Shown here piece by piece: positions 1 to 7,995 of a stretch of DNA of 28,011 bases. The first letter of the stretch is position 1. Each line of letters starts with the position of its first letter. The translations under genes and the position numbers were made by a program. This stretch comes from Granulicella sp. (GTDB lineage Bacteria; Acidobacteriota; Terriglobia; Terriglobales; Acidobacteriaceae): the NCBI GenBank assembly GCA_003133205.1, contig PKWK01000023.1:1-28011 (forward strand), read 5' to 3'. A model generated the notes under the pieces. That model saw only the letters and a program-made list of their open reading frames with translations. It ran no database searches and was not told the origin of the DNA.

Positions 1-1
1 G

Positions 2-1018
2 GCACATCGCTTCAATTCGCTCGGTCCTGGGATCAAGGAACATGGAGTGGAAGACCATGGCGTCGAGATGGATGTCGCAGACCTGTACGATGAGTTTGCG
101 AAACGCGTGCCGGCTTATGAGTGGGGTGGACGCAAGTACCCCTCTCTGGTGGATGCGGTTCATGCAGCGGACGCAGTGCTTTTCTTTGCGCCGGAGTCAA
201 ATGGAGAGGTTGCCTATCGCGGTTTCAAAGACAGGGAGCGCCTCGTCGGACTTCCGCTGGCCGATCTAGCTGAGGGCTCTCGCAGTGTCCATTACGACTT
301 CGCCGATCTTGCCAGACAGCCTCGTCGCATTCTAACCAGTCCCTGCTGGTCGGGCATTGTCAACGATGGTAGGGCCTACAGCGGCTTTGTCATGAACGTC
401 GAGCGCCTCGTTCCATGGCGCACACTTACCGGACGTCAGCATCTTTATCAGGACCACGAAGCCTACCGCGCCTTCGGCGAGTCCTGTCCTACGTTTAAAC
501 CTCGCATCAGCCTGGAAGATTCGTTCAACATTGTCAACAGCAAGCCGGTCGGCAAGGCAATCACATTGGCCTGTATTACGCCCCATGGGAAATGGCACAT
601 TCATTCCACCTACTACGACGACTTGCGAATGCTGACTCTCTCCCGCGGTGTCGAACCATTCTGGTTGAATGACAAGGACGGCGAGGAGATCGGCGTATTC
701 GATAACGATTGGGTGGAAGCTTACAACGACAACGGAGTGATCGTGACGCGCGCCGTCGTAAGCGCCCGTATTCCAAGAGGAATTTGCATCTTCTACCATG
801 CTCCGGAACGGACTATTTCTTTTCCCAAATCTCCGATCCGTAACAATCGGCGTGGCGGAGGGACAAACAGCATTACCAGAATGCGGTTAAAACCCGTGCT
901 GATGGCCGGCGGCTACGCGCACAACTGTTACCGCTTCAACGATTACGGGCCGCCGGGCACCGACCGCGATACCTATGTCATAGTCCATAAGCTCGAGGGC
1001 AAGCCACAATGGAATTAG
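2..1018 (+). CDS. narG: respiratory nitrate reductase alpha subunit, C-terminal part (5' end outside window)
   Basis: This is the molybdenum-bis-MGD catalytic subunit of a membrane nitrate reductase, reducing nitrate to nitrite with electrons passed from NarI through NarH. The frame is open from base 2 with no stop, so the gene enters from the left; the first 338 visible codons are only about the last quarter of a family protein of roughly 1,200 residues. From memory of E. coli NarG, the segments around [66 protein letters not shown] and [12 protein letters not shown] match its C-terminal molybdopterin-dinucleotide-binding region in order. The stop lies 13 bases before narH. The N terminus, which would show a Tat signal and the Asp or Cys Mo ligand and so the side of the membrane, is not visible. 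A nitrite oxidoreductase or related type II DMSO-reductase enzyme is possible, but NarI and NarJ partners favour Nar. Confidence 0.93.
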   Translation, partial: AHRFNSLGPGIKEHGVEDHGVEMDVADLYDEFAKRVPAYEWGGRKYPSLVDAVHAADAVLFFAPESNGEVAYRGFKDRERLVGLPLADLAEGSRSVHYDFADLARQPRRILTSPCWSGIVNDGRAYSGFVMNVERLVPWRTLTGRQHLYQDHEAYRAFGESCPTFKPRISLEDSFNIVNSKPVGKAITLACITPHGKWHIHSTYYDDLRMLTLSRGVEPFWLNDKDGEEIGVFDNDWVEAYNDNGVIVTRAVVSARIPRGICIFYHAPERTISFPKSPIRNNRRGGGTNSITRMRLKPVLMAGGYAHNCYRFNDYGPPGTDRDTYVIVHKLEGKPQWN

Positions 1019-1031
1019 AAGGGAATGAAGC

Positions 1032-2522
1032 ATGAACATCCGCTCGCAGGTTTCGATGGTTTTTCATCTCGATAAGTGCATCGGATGCCACACGTGCAGC
1101 CTCGCTTGCAAGAACCTCTGGACCGACAGGCCGGGCACTGAGTACATGTGGTGGAACAATGTGGAGACCAAGCCTGGCACCGGCTATCCCACGCTGTACG
1201 AAGACCAGGAGCAGTATGACGGTGGCTGGGTGCTCGAAGATGGCAAGCTTCGCCTCCGCCTTGGCAGCAAAAAGAGCGAGTTGGTCAACATTGCCTACAA
1301 TCCGCGGCTGCCAACCCTTGACGACTACTATCATCCGTTCACCTATCGCTACAAAGATTTGATCGATGCGCCGCTCGGCGACGATCAGCCGGTTGCGCGG
1401 CCAATTTCCATGATCACAGGCGAGGACATGGACATCGAGGCCGGCCCCAATTGGGACGATTCTATGAGCGGCTCGTCGATTTACGCCGCCAACGACCCAA
1501 ATCTGAAGGCCATGACCGAAGAAGAGCGGCAGCAGTTCTTTGAGCTTCAGCAACTGGTTTATTTTTATCTTCCCCGGATGTGCAATCACTGCCTGAACCC
1601 GAGCTGCGTCGCTGCCTGTCCATCGGGAGCGATTTATAAACGCGGCGAAGACGGCATTGTGCTGGTCAGCCAGGACAAGTGCCAGGGTTGGCGCATGTGT
1701 GTCTCCGGCTGCCCTTACAAGAAGGTGTACTTCAACTGGAACAGCGGAAAAGCGGAAAAATGCATCCTCTGTTATCCGCGCATGGAAATGGGCGAGGCGC
1801 CGGCGTGCATGCACTCCTGTCCAGGAAAGATACGCTACCTCGGAGTCATTTTGTACGATGCGGATCGTATTGAGGAAGCCGCGTCGAAACCGGACTCCGA
1901 GTTGGTCGAGGCCCAGAGAGACATGCTTCTCGATCCGTTCGACCCTGAGGTGATACGCGAAGCTCTCAGCTCCGGCATCGATCTGAAGATCATAGAATCT
2001 GCGCAAAAGTCACCGACTTACAAGTTTGTAAAGCAGTGGCGCATCGCGCTGCCGCTTCACCCGGAATGGCGAACGCTGCCGATGCTGTTCTATGTTCCGC
2101 CATTGTTGCCGGTAACCGCCACATTGACCGAGGATGGCCATTACGAGATGGACCCGGACTTTTTCAGTTCGCTGGAAAGCGCGCGATTGCCCATGCGCTA
2201 TATGGCAAGCCTTTTCTCGGCTGGAGACGAAGCGGAGATCATTGCCGTTTACAGGAAGCTGTTGGGCGTTCGGATTTACAAGCGGGCTCAAACTGTAGGC
2301 GATATTTCGATGGAAACCGCGAACAAGGCGCTCGAAGAAGCGCAATTGACTCCCGAGGAGGTGGAAAGAATTTACTACCTGACGGCGCTCGCCGGATCCG
2401 ATGAACGCATGGTCGTTCCCCCGTTTTTGCGCGAACAAGTCGTTGAACTGGGAATCGATCCGCAGGACTTTCAGGAACAGCGTGGCGTCGGCACCCTTTA
2501 CTGGCCGACACGGGGGTTGTAA
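1032..2522 (+). CDS. narH: respiratory nitrate reductase beta subunit (iron-sulfur protein)
   Basis: This is the electron-transfer subunit linking NarI haems to NarG. At 496 residues it is close to the usual 490-510. The first cluster motif is C16-x2-C19-x2-C22-x3-C26 (CIGCHTCSLAC). A central block then gives CNHCLNPSCVAACP, CQGWRMCVSGCP and CILC...CMHSC, which supply the remaining cysteines. The Trp in CQGWRMC replaces one Cys, as in the [3Fe-4S] site of E. coli NarH. Conserved NarH text such as PSGAIYKRGEDGIVLVSQDKC and KKVYFNWNSGKAEKC makes the assignment firm. An AGAAGGGA-like ribosome-binding stretch precedes the ATG, 13 bases after narG, and narJ follows after 3 bases, so it is part of one operon. 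No signal peptide is seen; the protein would follow NarG to its compartment. Confidence 0.96.
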   Translation: MNIRSQVSMVFHLDKCIGCHTCSLACKNLWTDRPGTEYMWWNNVETKPGTGYPTLYEDQEQYDGGWVLEDGKLRLRLGSKKSELVNIAYNPRLPTLDDYYHPFTYRYKDLIDAPLGDDQPVARPISMITGEDMDIEAGPNWDDSMSGSSIYAANDPNLKAMTEEERQQFFELQQLVYFYLPRMCNHCLNPSCVAACPSGAIYKRGEDGIVLVSQDKCQGWRMCVSGCPYKKVYFNWNSGKAEKCILCYPRMEMGEAPACMHSCPGKIRYLGVILYDADRIEEAASKPDSELVEAQRDMLLDPFDPEVIREALSSGIDLKIIESAQKSPTYKFVKQWRIALPLHPEWRTLPMLFYVPPLLPVTATLTEDGHYEMDPDFFSSLESARLPMRYMASLFSAGDEAEIIAVYRKLLGVRIYKRAQTVGDISMETANKALEEAQLTPEEVERIYYLTALAGSDERMVVPPFLREQVVELGIDPQDFQEQRGVGTLYWPTRGL

Positions 2523-2525
2523 GCA

Positions 2526-3059
2526 ATGGCGATCTATTCATTCTTTGCCGACATTCTTGATTATCCAGAGCATTCGATCGCAAATTCCATCAACGATTGC
2601 GCTGCGGAGCTCGCCGTGCTGGCCCCGGATGCGCAGGCACAGATCATGGAATTTGGCACCGCAGTTGCTCCAAAGAGCCTCGGTCAACTTCGGGAGGTTT
2701 ACACCAACGCCTTCGACCTGCGACCCGACTGCACGCCTAATCTCGGATATCACATATTTGGCGATGATGCCAGGCGCGGCCTTTTCCTGGTGGAATTGAA
2801 GGAGCGAATGGAGGCCCGCGGCATCCAGCCCGGCGTCGAGCTCCCCGATCATATCGCCCTTATCCTGCGCTATCTGGACCTGGCGGAGGAAGACCGTCCC
2901 CCCGTGATCGAGGACTGTTTGCTGCCGGCGGTTTCACGGATGGTCGAAGTTCTCGATCATAGCGGGAATCCCTACGAGCATGTATTACGCGCTCTCTTAA
3001 GCCTGCTTCGCAGGCAGCACGACGCGCTCGCGGTATCCGCCCTAGAGGTGGAAGCCTGA
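2526..3059 (+). CDS. narJ: nitrate reductase assembly chaperone NarJ (TorD/NarJ family)
   Basis: This is a cytoplasmic chaperone that, in the known family, binds apo-NarG and allows molybdenum cofactor insertion and attachment to NarI. At 177 residues it is somewhat shorter than E. coli NarJ (about 235) but within the range of the all-helical TorD/NarJ family. Seen in the sequence are the N-terminal SFFADILDYPEHSI segment, the FDLRPDCTPNLGYHIFGDDARRG stretch (the 'LHLFEHVHGDSRDRG' region of NarJ), and LPDHIALILRYL, equivalent to the ELPDHLPLFLEYL motif. Position between narH (3-base gap) and narI supports the call. It is not part of the final enzyme. Confidence 0.9.
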   Translation: MAIYSFFADILDYPEHSIANSINDCAAELAVLAPDAQAQIMEFGTAVAPKSLGQLREVYTNAFDLRPDCTPNLGYHIFGDDARRGLFLVELKERMEARGIQPGVELPDHIALILRYLDLAEEDRPPVIEDCLLPAVSRMVEVLDHSGNPYEHVLRALLSLLRRQHDALAVSALEVEA

Positions 3060-3090
3060 CGGCACAGTTGTCTGGTTTGAAGGGGCTAGC

Positions 3091-3798
3091 ATGGACAAGT
3101 TTCTTTTCATCGCATTTCCATATGTGGCGCTGGTTCTGGCCATCGGGGTAGGCATCTATCGCCACGCCAGAAAGCCCTATACCTACTCGAGCCTTTCCTC
3201 GGAGATCCTGGAGAACAAAAAGCTATTCTGGGGATCGGTGCCTTTCCACTATGGACTTGCGCTGATTCTCCTGGCGCATCTGCTGTCAGCCCTGTTTCCG
3301 GGCGCAGCGGGATGGCTTCTGGGGGCAGAGATCCGGCGGCTGGTGCTGGAAGTGACCGGGATGGCTCTGGGCCTCTATGCGTTTTTTGGATTGATCGTGC
3401 TGATCATTCGCCGTCTTGCACCCAAGTCGCTGGCGCAGACGGTCACCTCCTACATGGATGGCGTGATCCTTTTCGTTCTCCTGATTCAAATGGGTAGCGG
3501 CATCGCGATCGCGATTTTTGACCGCTGGGGGGGCTTATGGTATCTGCATACGGCCGTTCCGTGGTTCTGGTCGCTGGTGACATTACATCCGGAGACGAGC
3601 ACGGTGGCGTCTCTTCCAGCTTTCGTAAAACTGCATTTTGTGTTCGGGTTTGTCATCATCCTTTTATTTCCATTCAGCCGCTTGGTTCACCTGGTCATGT
3701 TTCCGATTCAATACCTCTGGCGCCCTTACCAGGTAGTGATCTGGAACCACCGGACAACCAAGACAGGCCTCTATTCGAAGGAGACCACCAATGAATGA
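3091..3798 (+). CDS. narI: respiratory nitrate reductase gamma subunit (di-haem cytochrome b)
   Basis: This is the membrane anchor that oxidises quinol and passes electrons to NarH. At 235 residues with about five hydrophobic segments, it fits the family (E. coli NarI 225). Four candidate haem ligands sit at H53, H63, H182 and H200. Their spacings of 10 and 18 equal those of H56/H66 and H187/H205 in E. coli NarI. The C-terminal LLFPFSRLVHL and the following P-x-x-YLWRPYQ match the NarI signature. An AAGGGG ribosome-binding site lies about 7 bases before the ATG. The last 8 bases overlap the Rieske gene, suggesting translational coupling. Retaining NarI is notable because the next two genes could offer a second quinol-oxidising route. 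Confidence 0.95.
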   Translation: MDKFLFIAFPYVALVLAIGVGIYRHARKPYTYSSLSSEILENKKLFWGSVPFHYGLALILLAHLLSALFPGAAGWLLGAEIRRLVLEVTGMALGLYAFFGLIVLIIRRLAPKSLAQTVTSYMDGVILFVLLIQMGSGIAIAIFDRWGGLWYLHTAVPWFWSLVTLHPETSTVASLPAFVKLHFVFGFVIILLFPFSRLVHLVMFPIQYLWRPYQVVIWNHRTTKTGLYSKETTNE

Positions 3799-4306
3799 GA
3801 ATGTCCCATCTGGAATGGGTGCTCATGACTGTGCGAGAAATGGCAGACGAAAATTTCTAATTCGCCTTAGTATTGCTTTAAGCTCCATCGGTGCTGCTCT
3901 CGTGGCAGTACCGAGTTTTGCGTTCCTGCTTGGCCTCCGAAAAACACCCCAGATATGGCGAACGGTGGGCAAGATCGATGATTTCAAGATCGGGTCTACC
4001 GTGAATGTGTCTTTCCAGGATTCTTCACCGCTGCCCTGGGCCGGAGTCACCGCCCAAACGGCTGCGTGGCTGCGGCGTGTCAGTGACCAGCAATTCATTG
4101 CATTCTCGATGAATTGTACTCATCTTGGTTGCCCGGTTCGCTGGCTGGCCGATGCCGACCTATTCATGTGTCCCTGCCATGGGGGCGTTTTTTATGCCGA
4201 TGGGCAGGTAGCTTCCGGACCTCCACAGAGACCGCTCATTCAATATCCAGCACGCGTATACAACGGCCAAGTACAAATCCTGGCGAGCCCGGTCCCCATT
4301 ACCTAA
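3791..4306 (+). CDS. Rieske [2Fe-2S] protein of a cytochrome bc-type complex, Tat signal
   Basis: This 171-residue Rieske iron-sulfur subunit would accept one electron from quinol at the Qo site of the cytochrome b encoded next. Cluster ligands are visible as C109-T-H111-LGC114 and C127-PC129-H130-GG, giving C109/H111/C127/H130 as ligands and C114/C129 as the stabilising disulfide. A twin-arginine motif R19-R20-K-F-L is followed by a hydrophobic anchor at about residues 24-46, so the head is expected on the outer face through Tat export. The start codon overlaps the narI stop by 8 bases and has AAGGAG about 7 bases upstream. Named QcrA/PetA-like by family; the exact class is not settled. An arsenite-oxidase small subunit is less likely because cytochrome b follows directly. 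Confidence 0.93.
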   Translation: MNENVPSGMGAHDCARNGRRKFLIRLSIALSSIGAALVAVPSFAFLLGLRKTPQIWRTVGKIDDFKIGSTVNVSFQDSSPLPWAGVTAQTAAWLRRVSDQQFIAFSMNCTHLGCPVRWLADADLFMCPCHGGVFYADGQVASGPPQRPLIQYPARVYNGQVQILASPVPIT

Positions 4307-4331
4307 TCCCGCGAGACCGAAAGGACAGGAT

Positions 4332-5762
4332 ATGCGATTTCTCAAGCGGGTATGGGTCTGGTTCGACGATGTGACCGGTGTTTCCGCGATAATTATGCCG
4401 CTGCTGGATCACCCGGTCCCGCGGGCACGCAAATCTGCTTGGTTCTATGTGCTAGGCAGTGCGACTCTCATAGCCTTCCTGATCCAGGTTGTAACCGGTA
4501 TCGCACTCGCAAGCGGCTATGTTGCATCTTCGGGCGAAGCATACAGCACGCTGGTATTTATCACCGGCACGCCTTTTGGACGGATTATACGAGGCATCCA
4601 TTCTTTCGGGGCATCCGCGATGGTGATCCTGATCGGCCTGCATACCATTCGCGTATACCTTATGGCTGCCTATAAGTATCCGCGTCAGGTGAATTGGCTT
4701 ACCGGAGCCGGTTTGTTGCTGCTGACGTTGTTGATGCTATTCACTGGCCAACTCCTGCGTTGGGATCAGACGGGTTTTTGGTCCGTGGTGATTGCGGCCG
4801 AACAGGCGGGACGAGTGCCGGTCATCGGCAACTGGCTGGGACACTTCATTCTGGCGGGAGACACCGTTGGCGGCGCCACCTTGAGTCGCTTCTTCGCCGC
4901 CCACGTTTTCTTCATTCCGGGACTTATTTTCCTTCTTGTGGGGTTCCATCTCTACCTGGTTGTCCATAACGGAATTTCTGAGCCTCCGGCGATCAGTCAC
5001 CCCGTGGATCCGAAAACCTATCGCTCCTGGTACCATGCGTTGCTGGCTCGCGATGGGGAGCCATTTTGGCCGTACGCCGTGTGGCGCGACGTGGTTTTTG
5101 GGTTTCTAGTGGTCTTGACCGTTGTGGCCCTTGCCATAATCATAGGTCCTCCGGCACTCGGAAAGCCGCCCGATCCTACCATCGTCGAGGCCACGCCACG
5201 GCCTGAATGGTACTTTCTCTGGTACTACGCCATACTCTCCTTGATCCCGAAATGGTCGGAAGATCTGGTCATGGTTTGGGCCCCCGCACTCTTTGGAGCG
5301 GCGCTGATTCTGCTCCCGTTGGTTGCGGGCAAAGGCCAGCGCAGTCCGCTCCGCCGCCCATGGTCCTTCGTCATCGTGGCCTTTGTTCTTTTTATGATTG
5401 GGTACTACGGCTTCGTTGGCCAGATCGCGCCGTGGTCGCCACGAATGGACGCGCCTCCCTTGCCTGCGCGGGTGGTCGGTGTGGACAGCGGACCTATTGC
5501 TGACGGTGCCAGGGTATTTCACGACAAGGGCTGCGAATATTGTCACAAGGTGTCAGGGTATGGCGGTATCCGTGGGCCCGATCTCACATACGCAGGTGAT
5601 AACATGACGGCTGCGCAGATGACGACACGCATCTATAGCGGCGCTACCAACATGCCGTCCTACAACGGCAATATTACTTCGGAGCAATTATCCGCATTGC
5701 TTGCCTTCCTAAATTCTCGCCATCGCCAGGCGGTATTGGCGCCGTCTAGGCCGCCTCAGTAA
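4332..5762 (+). CDS. cytochrome b with fused C-terminal cytochrome c domain (bc complex)
   Basis: This 476-residue membrane protein joins the N-terminal cytochrome b part, the subunit-IV-like part and a mono-haem cytochrome c. Haem b ligand pairs are visible: GIHSFGAS...GLH with 13 residues between the histidines, and AAHVFF...GFH with 14. The 13/14 pattern is that of cytochrome b6 and menaquinol-type enzymes rather than bc1. The Qo motif PEWY occurs in RPEWYFLWYYAILSLIP. The c domain starts near residue 390 with C401-EYC404-H405, and NMPSYNG offers a distal Met ligand. It follows the Rieske gene by 25 bases with an AAGGA site before the ATG. With the Rieske protein it makes a complete compact quinol:cytochrome c oxidoreductase, here inside a nar operon. 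The electron acceptor of the c domain is not evident. Confidence 0.93.
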   Translation: MRFLKRVWVWFDDVTGVSAIIMPLLDHPVPRARKSAWFYVLGSATLIAFLIQVVTGIALASGYVASSGEAYSTLVFITGTPFGRIIRGIHSFGASAMVILIGLHTIRVYLMAAYKYPRQVNWLTGAGLLLLTLLMLFTGQLLRWDQTGFWSVVIAAEQAGRVPVIGNWLGHFILAGDTVGGATLSRFFAAHVFFIPGLIFLLVGFHLYLVVHNGISEPPAISHPVDPKTYRSWYHALLARDGEPFWPYAVWRDVVFGFLVVLTVVALAIIIGPPALGKPPDPTIVEATPRPEWYFLWYYAILSLIPKWSEDLVMVWAPALFGAALILLPLVAGKGQRSPLRRPWSFVIVAFVLFMIGYYGFVGQIAPWSPRMDAPPLPARVVGVDSGPIADGARVFHDKGCEYCHKVSGYGGIRGPDLTYAGDNMTAAQMTTRIYSGATNMPSYNGNITSEQLSALLAFLNSRHRQAVLAPSRPPQ

Positions 5763-5775
5763 AAGGAGAATTACC

Positions 5776-6348
5776 ATGTGTGCAGATTCACTCGAGCCGC
5801 CGAAGAACTGGAACGAGAGATCCCTCGCCAGCTTAATCGAGCATATTGTTGAAACACACCATGTCTTCTGCCGGCGAGAAGTGGTCCGGCTTGCCCCCCT
5901 TTTCAAGGAGGTCATTGACACGCATGGGAAAGACCATCCTGAACTGAAGCTCCTTCAGACACTTTTTTTCAAAATGAGCAGGGATCTTTCGATGCATTTG
6001 CTCAAAGAGGAACAAACGCTGTTCCCTTACATTACGCGAGTTGAGGAAGCTGTAGACCGGAACAATCCAGTCTCTTGGCCGCCGTTCGGCACGGTGGAAA
6101 ACCCAATCCGGATGATGGTTCTCGAACACGACCAAACCGACGAAGAAATCAAGGAGATCCGTAAGCTTAGCAAGGAGTACACGCCGCCTGCCGATGCTTG
6201 CGACCGTTATACAGCCCTCTACGAAGGCCTGGCAGCCTTCGACCGGGACATGCAGCGGCACATTGACTTCGAGAACAATCTTCTATTTTCCCGGGCGGTT
6301 GCGATGGAAGAACGGGCTTGCACAGGACAGAAAGTGGCAGAAAGGTAA
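5776..6348 (+). CDS. hemerythrin-domain protein resembling the RIC/YtfE/ScdA iron-centre repair family
   Basis: This 190-residue protein is a four-helix hemerythrin-like di-iron protein. Histidines and carboxylates recur at family spacing: LIEHIVETHHVF near residue 15, SMHLLKEEQTLFPY near residue 75, LEHDQTDEEI near residue 117, and RHIDFENNLLF near residue 160. The pattern resembles the C-terminal domain of RIC proteins (YtfE, ScdA), which repair iron-sulfur clusters damaged by nitric oxide. The N-terminal DUF542 domain of full-length RIC is absent. An AAGGAG site precedes the ATG, 13 bases after the cytochrome gene, so it closes the nar operon. That position fits protection against NO formed during nitrate respiration; this role is inferred. 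Oxygen or NO sensing is an alternative. Confidence 0.82.
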   Translation: MCADSLEPPKNWNERSLASLIEHIVETHHVFCRREVVRLAPLFKEVIDTHGKDHPELKLLQTLFFKMSRDLSMHLLKEEQTLFPYITRVEEAVDRNNPVSWPPFGTVENPIRMMVLEHDQTDEEIKEIRKLSKEYTPPADACDRYTALYEGLAAFDRDMQRHIDFENNLLFSRAVAMEERACTGQKVAER

Positions 6349-6451
6349 CTCAGGCTCGTGCAGCAGTCGGGGTATGACCGCCGCTTTGCTCTGTTCGGTA
6401 GATCCAACGAGGACTCCGTGAGGCGTGAAACTCCGCCACGGGAAGGTACCG

Positions 6452-6625
6452 ATGATCCGCGTAAAACGTGTGTATGAATCAATCAGCAACTCAAACGGAA
6501 CTGGACAGCGCATCGAGCGATTGGCCAAGAAGAGTCAAGACGGCCTCGCTAGAAACCAAGCATTGGCTCAAAAACGTGGTTCCCAGGTCGCCTGAGTCTT
6601 GTGAGCACAGATCAAGAACCCGCTG
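6452..6625 (+). pseudogene. degenerate YeaO-like DUF488 gene copy
   Basis: From the ATG at 6452 the frame reads IRVKRVYESISNSNGT, matching IKRVYDPVSNSDGT of the intact DUF488 gene at 7583. It then shifts: the neighbouring frame carries WPRRVKTASLETKHWLKNVVP, matching WPRGVKKTSLEIKAWLKDVAP. After about 6600 the similarity is lost. So this is a frameshifted remnant of a paralogue about 1.1 kb upstream of the intact gene. The rest of 6349-6821 shows nothing I can assign. Confidence 0.75.
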
Positions 6626-6821
6626 GTTGCGATTTAATGAAATAGGCGCACCATGCCTGCCGGTAAGAATTTATCGGCTTCGCAGACGGTGGAAATGCAT
6701 GAGAGAGAGAATATCCCTGGAAAAGGGCGTTGCGTTTGGAGTGATGTTTATCATTTCGGGCAGTACGAATCACCCATTGCTCCGTTAGCAGGATTGGGGC
6801 CATAAAGAGTGAGAGGTCGTC

Positions 6822-7556
6822 ATGATCAACGTAACTACGGTTATTTTGTACTCTACCGTGACAGCCGTTGCGACCGGGCTTGGAGTCATCCCTCTATTTT
6901 TCTCCAAAAATATCCCGAAGTTGTGGATGAGTGTGGCGAGCGCCCTTGCCAGTGGGGTATTGCTAGCGGCTGCATTCGATCTCATTCGCCAGGGAACAAA
7001 CGATAATACGCCGCTCACCATAATTGGCATCGCAGCGGGATTAGCTTTAATCACCATCAGCAAAAAGTGGCTAGATAAACGCAACGCTCCCGAAGTTGGT
7101 GATCTCGCGACAGCAGACGTGCTGAAAGCAATCATTATCGTTGGCGTCATGACGATCCACTCCTTTCCTGAAGGCATTGCCATCGGGCTTTCCTTTGGAA
7201 AGGGTCAGTCGTTCGGATTCCTGATCAGTCTCGTGCTCGCGTTGCACAACATTCCGGAAGGACTTGCTATCGGCCTGGTTCTTGTTCCCAAGGGCGTGAA
7301 GATTTGGAAAGCCGGGCTTTGGAGTATTTTTTCCAGTCTGCCTCAGCCATTGATGGCGGTGCCAGCCTTTCTCCTAGTGATCGTATTTGAACCATTTCTT
7401 CCGTTCGGATTGGGGTTAGCTGCAGGCGCAATGATCTGGATGATCGGAGCGGAGGTTCTGCCGGGTGCCTGCGGCAAGGCCCCACCCGATAGTATTGGTA
7501 TCGCTCTGACGGTCGGCGTTATCCTCATGATAACTATTGAGTTTTTCATTCGATGA
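6822..7556 (+). CDS. ZIP-family divalent metal transporter
   Basis: This 244-residue, largely hydrophobic protein with seven or eight predicted membrane segments is a ZIP-type carrier moving zinc, iron or manganese into the cytoplasm. The two diagnostic metal-binding helices are visible: H113-SFPE117-GIAIG and H142-NIPE146-GLAIG. It lacks a long His-rich loop between segments 3 and 4; the loop near residues 82-98 is short and charged. The ATG is preceded by a GAGAGG-like site. The stop overlaps an alternative upstream start of the next gene, so the two are probably cotranscribed. Substrate cannot be told from the sequence. Confidence 0.9.
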   Translation: MINVTTVILYSTVTAVATGLGVIPLFFSKNIPKLWMSVASALASGVLLAAAFDLIRQGTNDNTPLTIIGIAAGLALITISKKWLDKRNAPEVGDLATADVLKAIIIVGVMTIHSFPEGIAIGLSFGKGQSFGFLISLVLALHNIPEGLAIGLVLVPKGVKIWKAGLWSIFSSLPQPLMAVPAFLLVIVFEPFLPFGLGLAAGAMIWMIGAEVLPGACGKAPPDSIGIALTVGVILMITIEFFIR

Positions 7557-7582
7557 GGATGCAAGAGAGTTGTGAGGATCAT

Positions 7583-7972
7583 ATGAATGCACATGCGAAG
7601 AGTCCCGCCGATTTGCTGGAAACCAAATATCGAATTAAGCGTGTGTATGATCCGGTCAGCAACTCAGACGGGACTCGACTGCTCGTCGAACGATTGTGGC
7701 CGAGAGGCGTGAAGAAAACCTCGTTAGAGATTAAGGCTTGGCTCAAAGATGTGGCGCCGAGCACAGAGCTGCGAAAATGGTTCAGCCACGACCCCACTAA
7801 GTGGAATGACTTTTGTAGCCGCTATCTGGCCGAACTGCAGGCTAACCCTGATGCATGGCGGCCAATCATAGAGGCTACGCGCCATGGGCCGGTCACCCTG
7901 ATCTACAGTTCGCATGACACCGAGCACAACAATGGCGTTGCGCTCAGAGACTTCTTGATGCACCGTTCGTGA
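7583..7972 (+). CDS. YeaO-like DUF488 family protein
   Basis: This small soluble protein (129 residues from the ATG at 7583) has the YeaO/DUF488 signature throughout: IKRVYDP, DGTRLLVERLWPRGVKK, W-x-KDVAPSTELRKWF, YLAEL, and VTLIYSSHDTEHNNGVALRDFL near the C terminus. E. coli YeaO is close in length and layout. Its biochemical role is unknown in the family. The frame is open back to an ATG at 7553 that overlaps the ZIP stop, but the 7583 ATG has a GTGAGGAT stretch just upstream and gives a protein closer to family length. A decayed paralogue lies at 6452. Confidence 0.87.
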   Translation: MNAHAKSPADLLETKYRIKRVYDPVSNSDGTRLLVERLWPRGVKKTSLEIKAWLKDVAPSTELRKWFSHDPTKWNDFCSRYLAELQANPDAWRPIIEATRHGPVTLIYSSHDTEHNNGVALRDFLMHRS

Positions 7973-7995
7973 GCACCATCGAGGGATTAGGACCC

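Noticed and set aside
978..2006. 342-codon open frame on the minus strand opposite narH
   Set aside because: It lies entirely over narG/narH, which have clear cofactor motifs; its protein shows no recognisable family.
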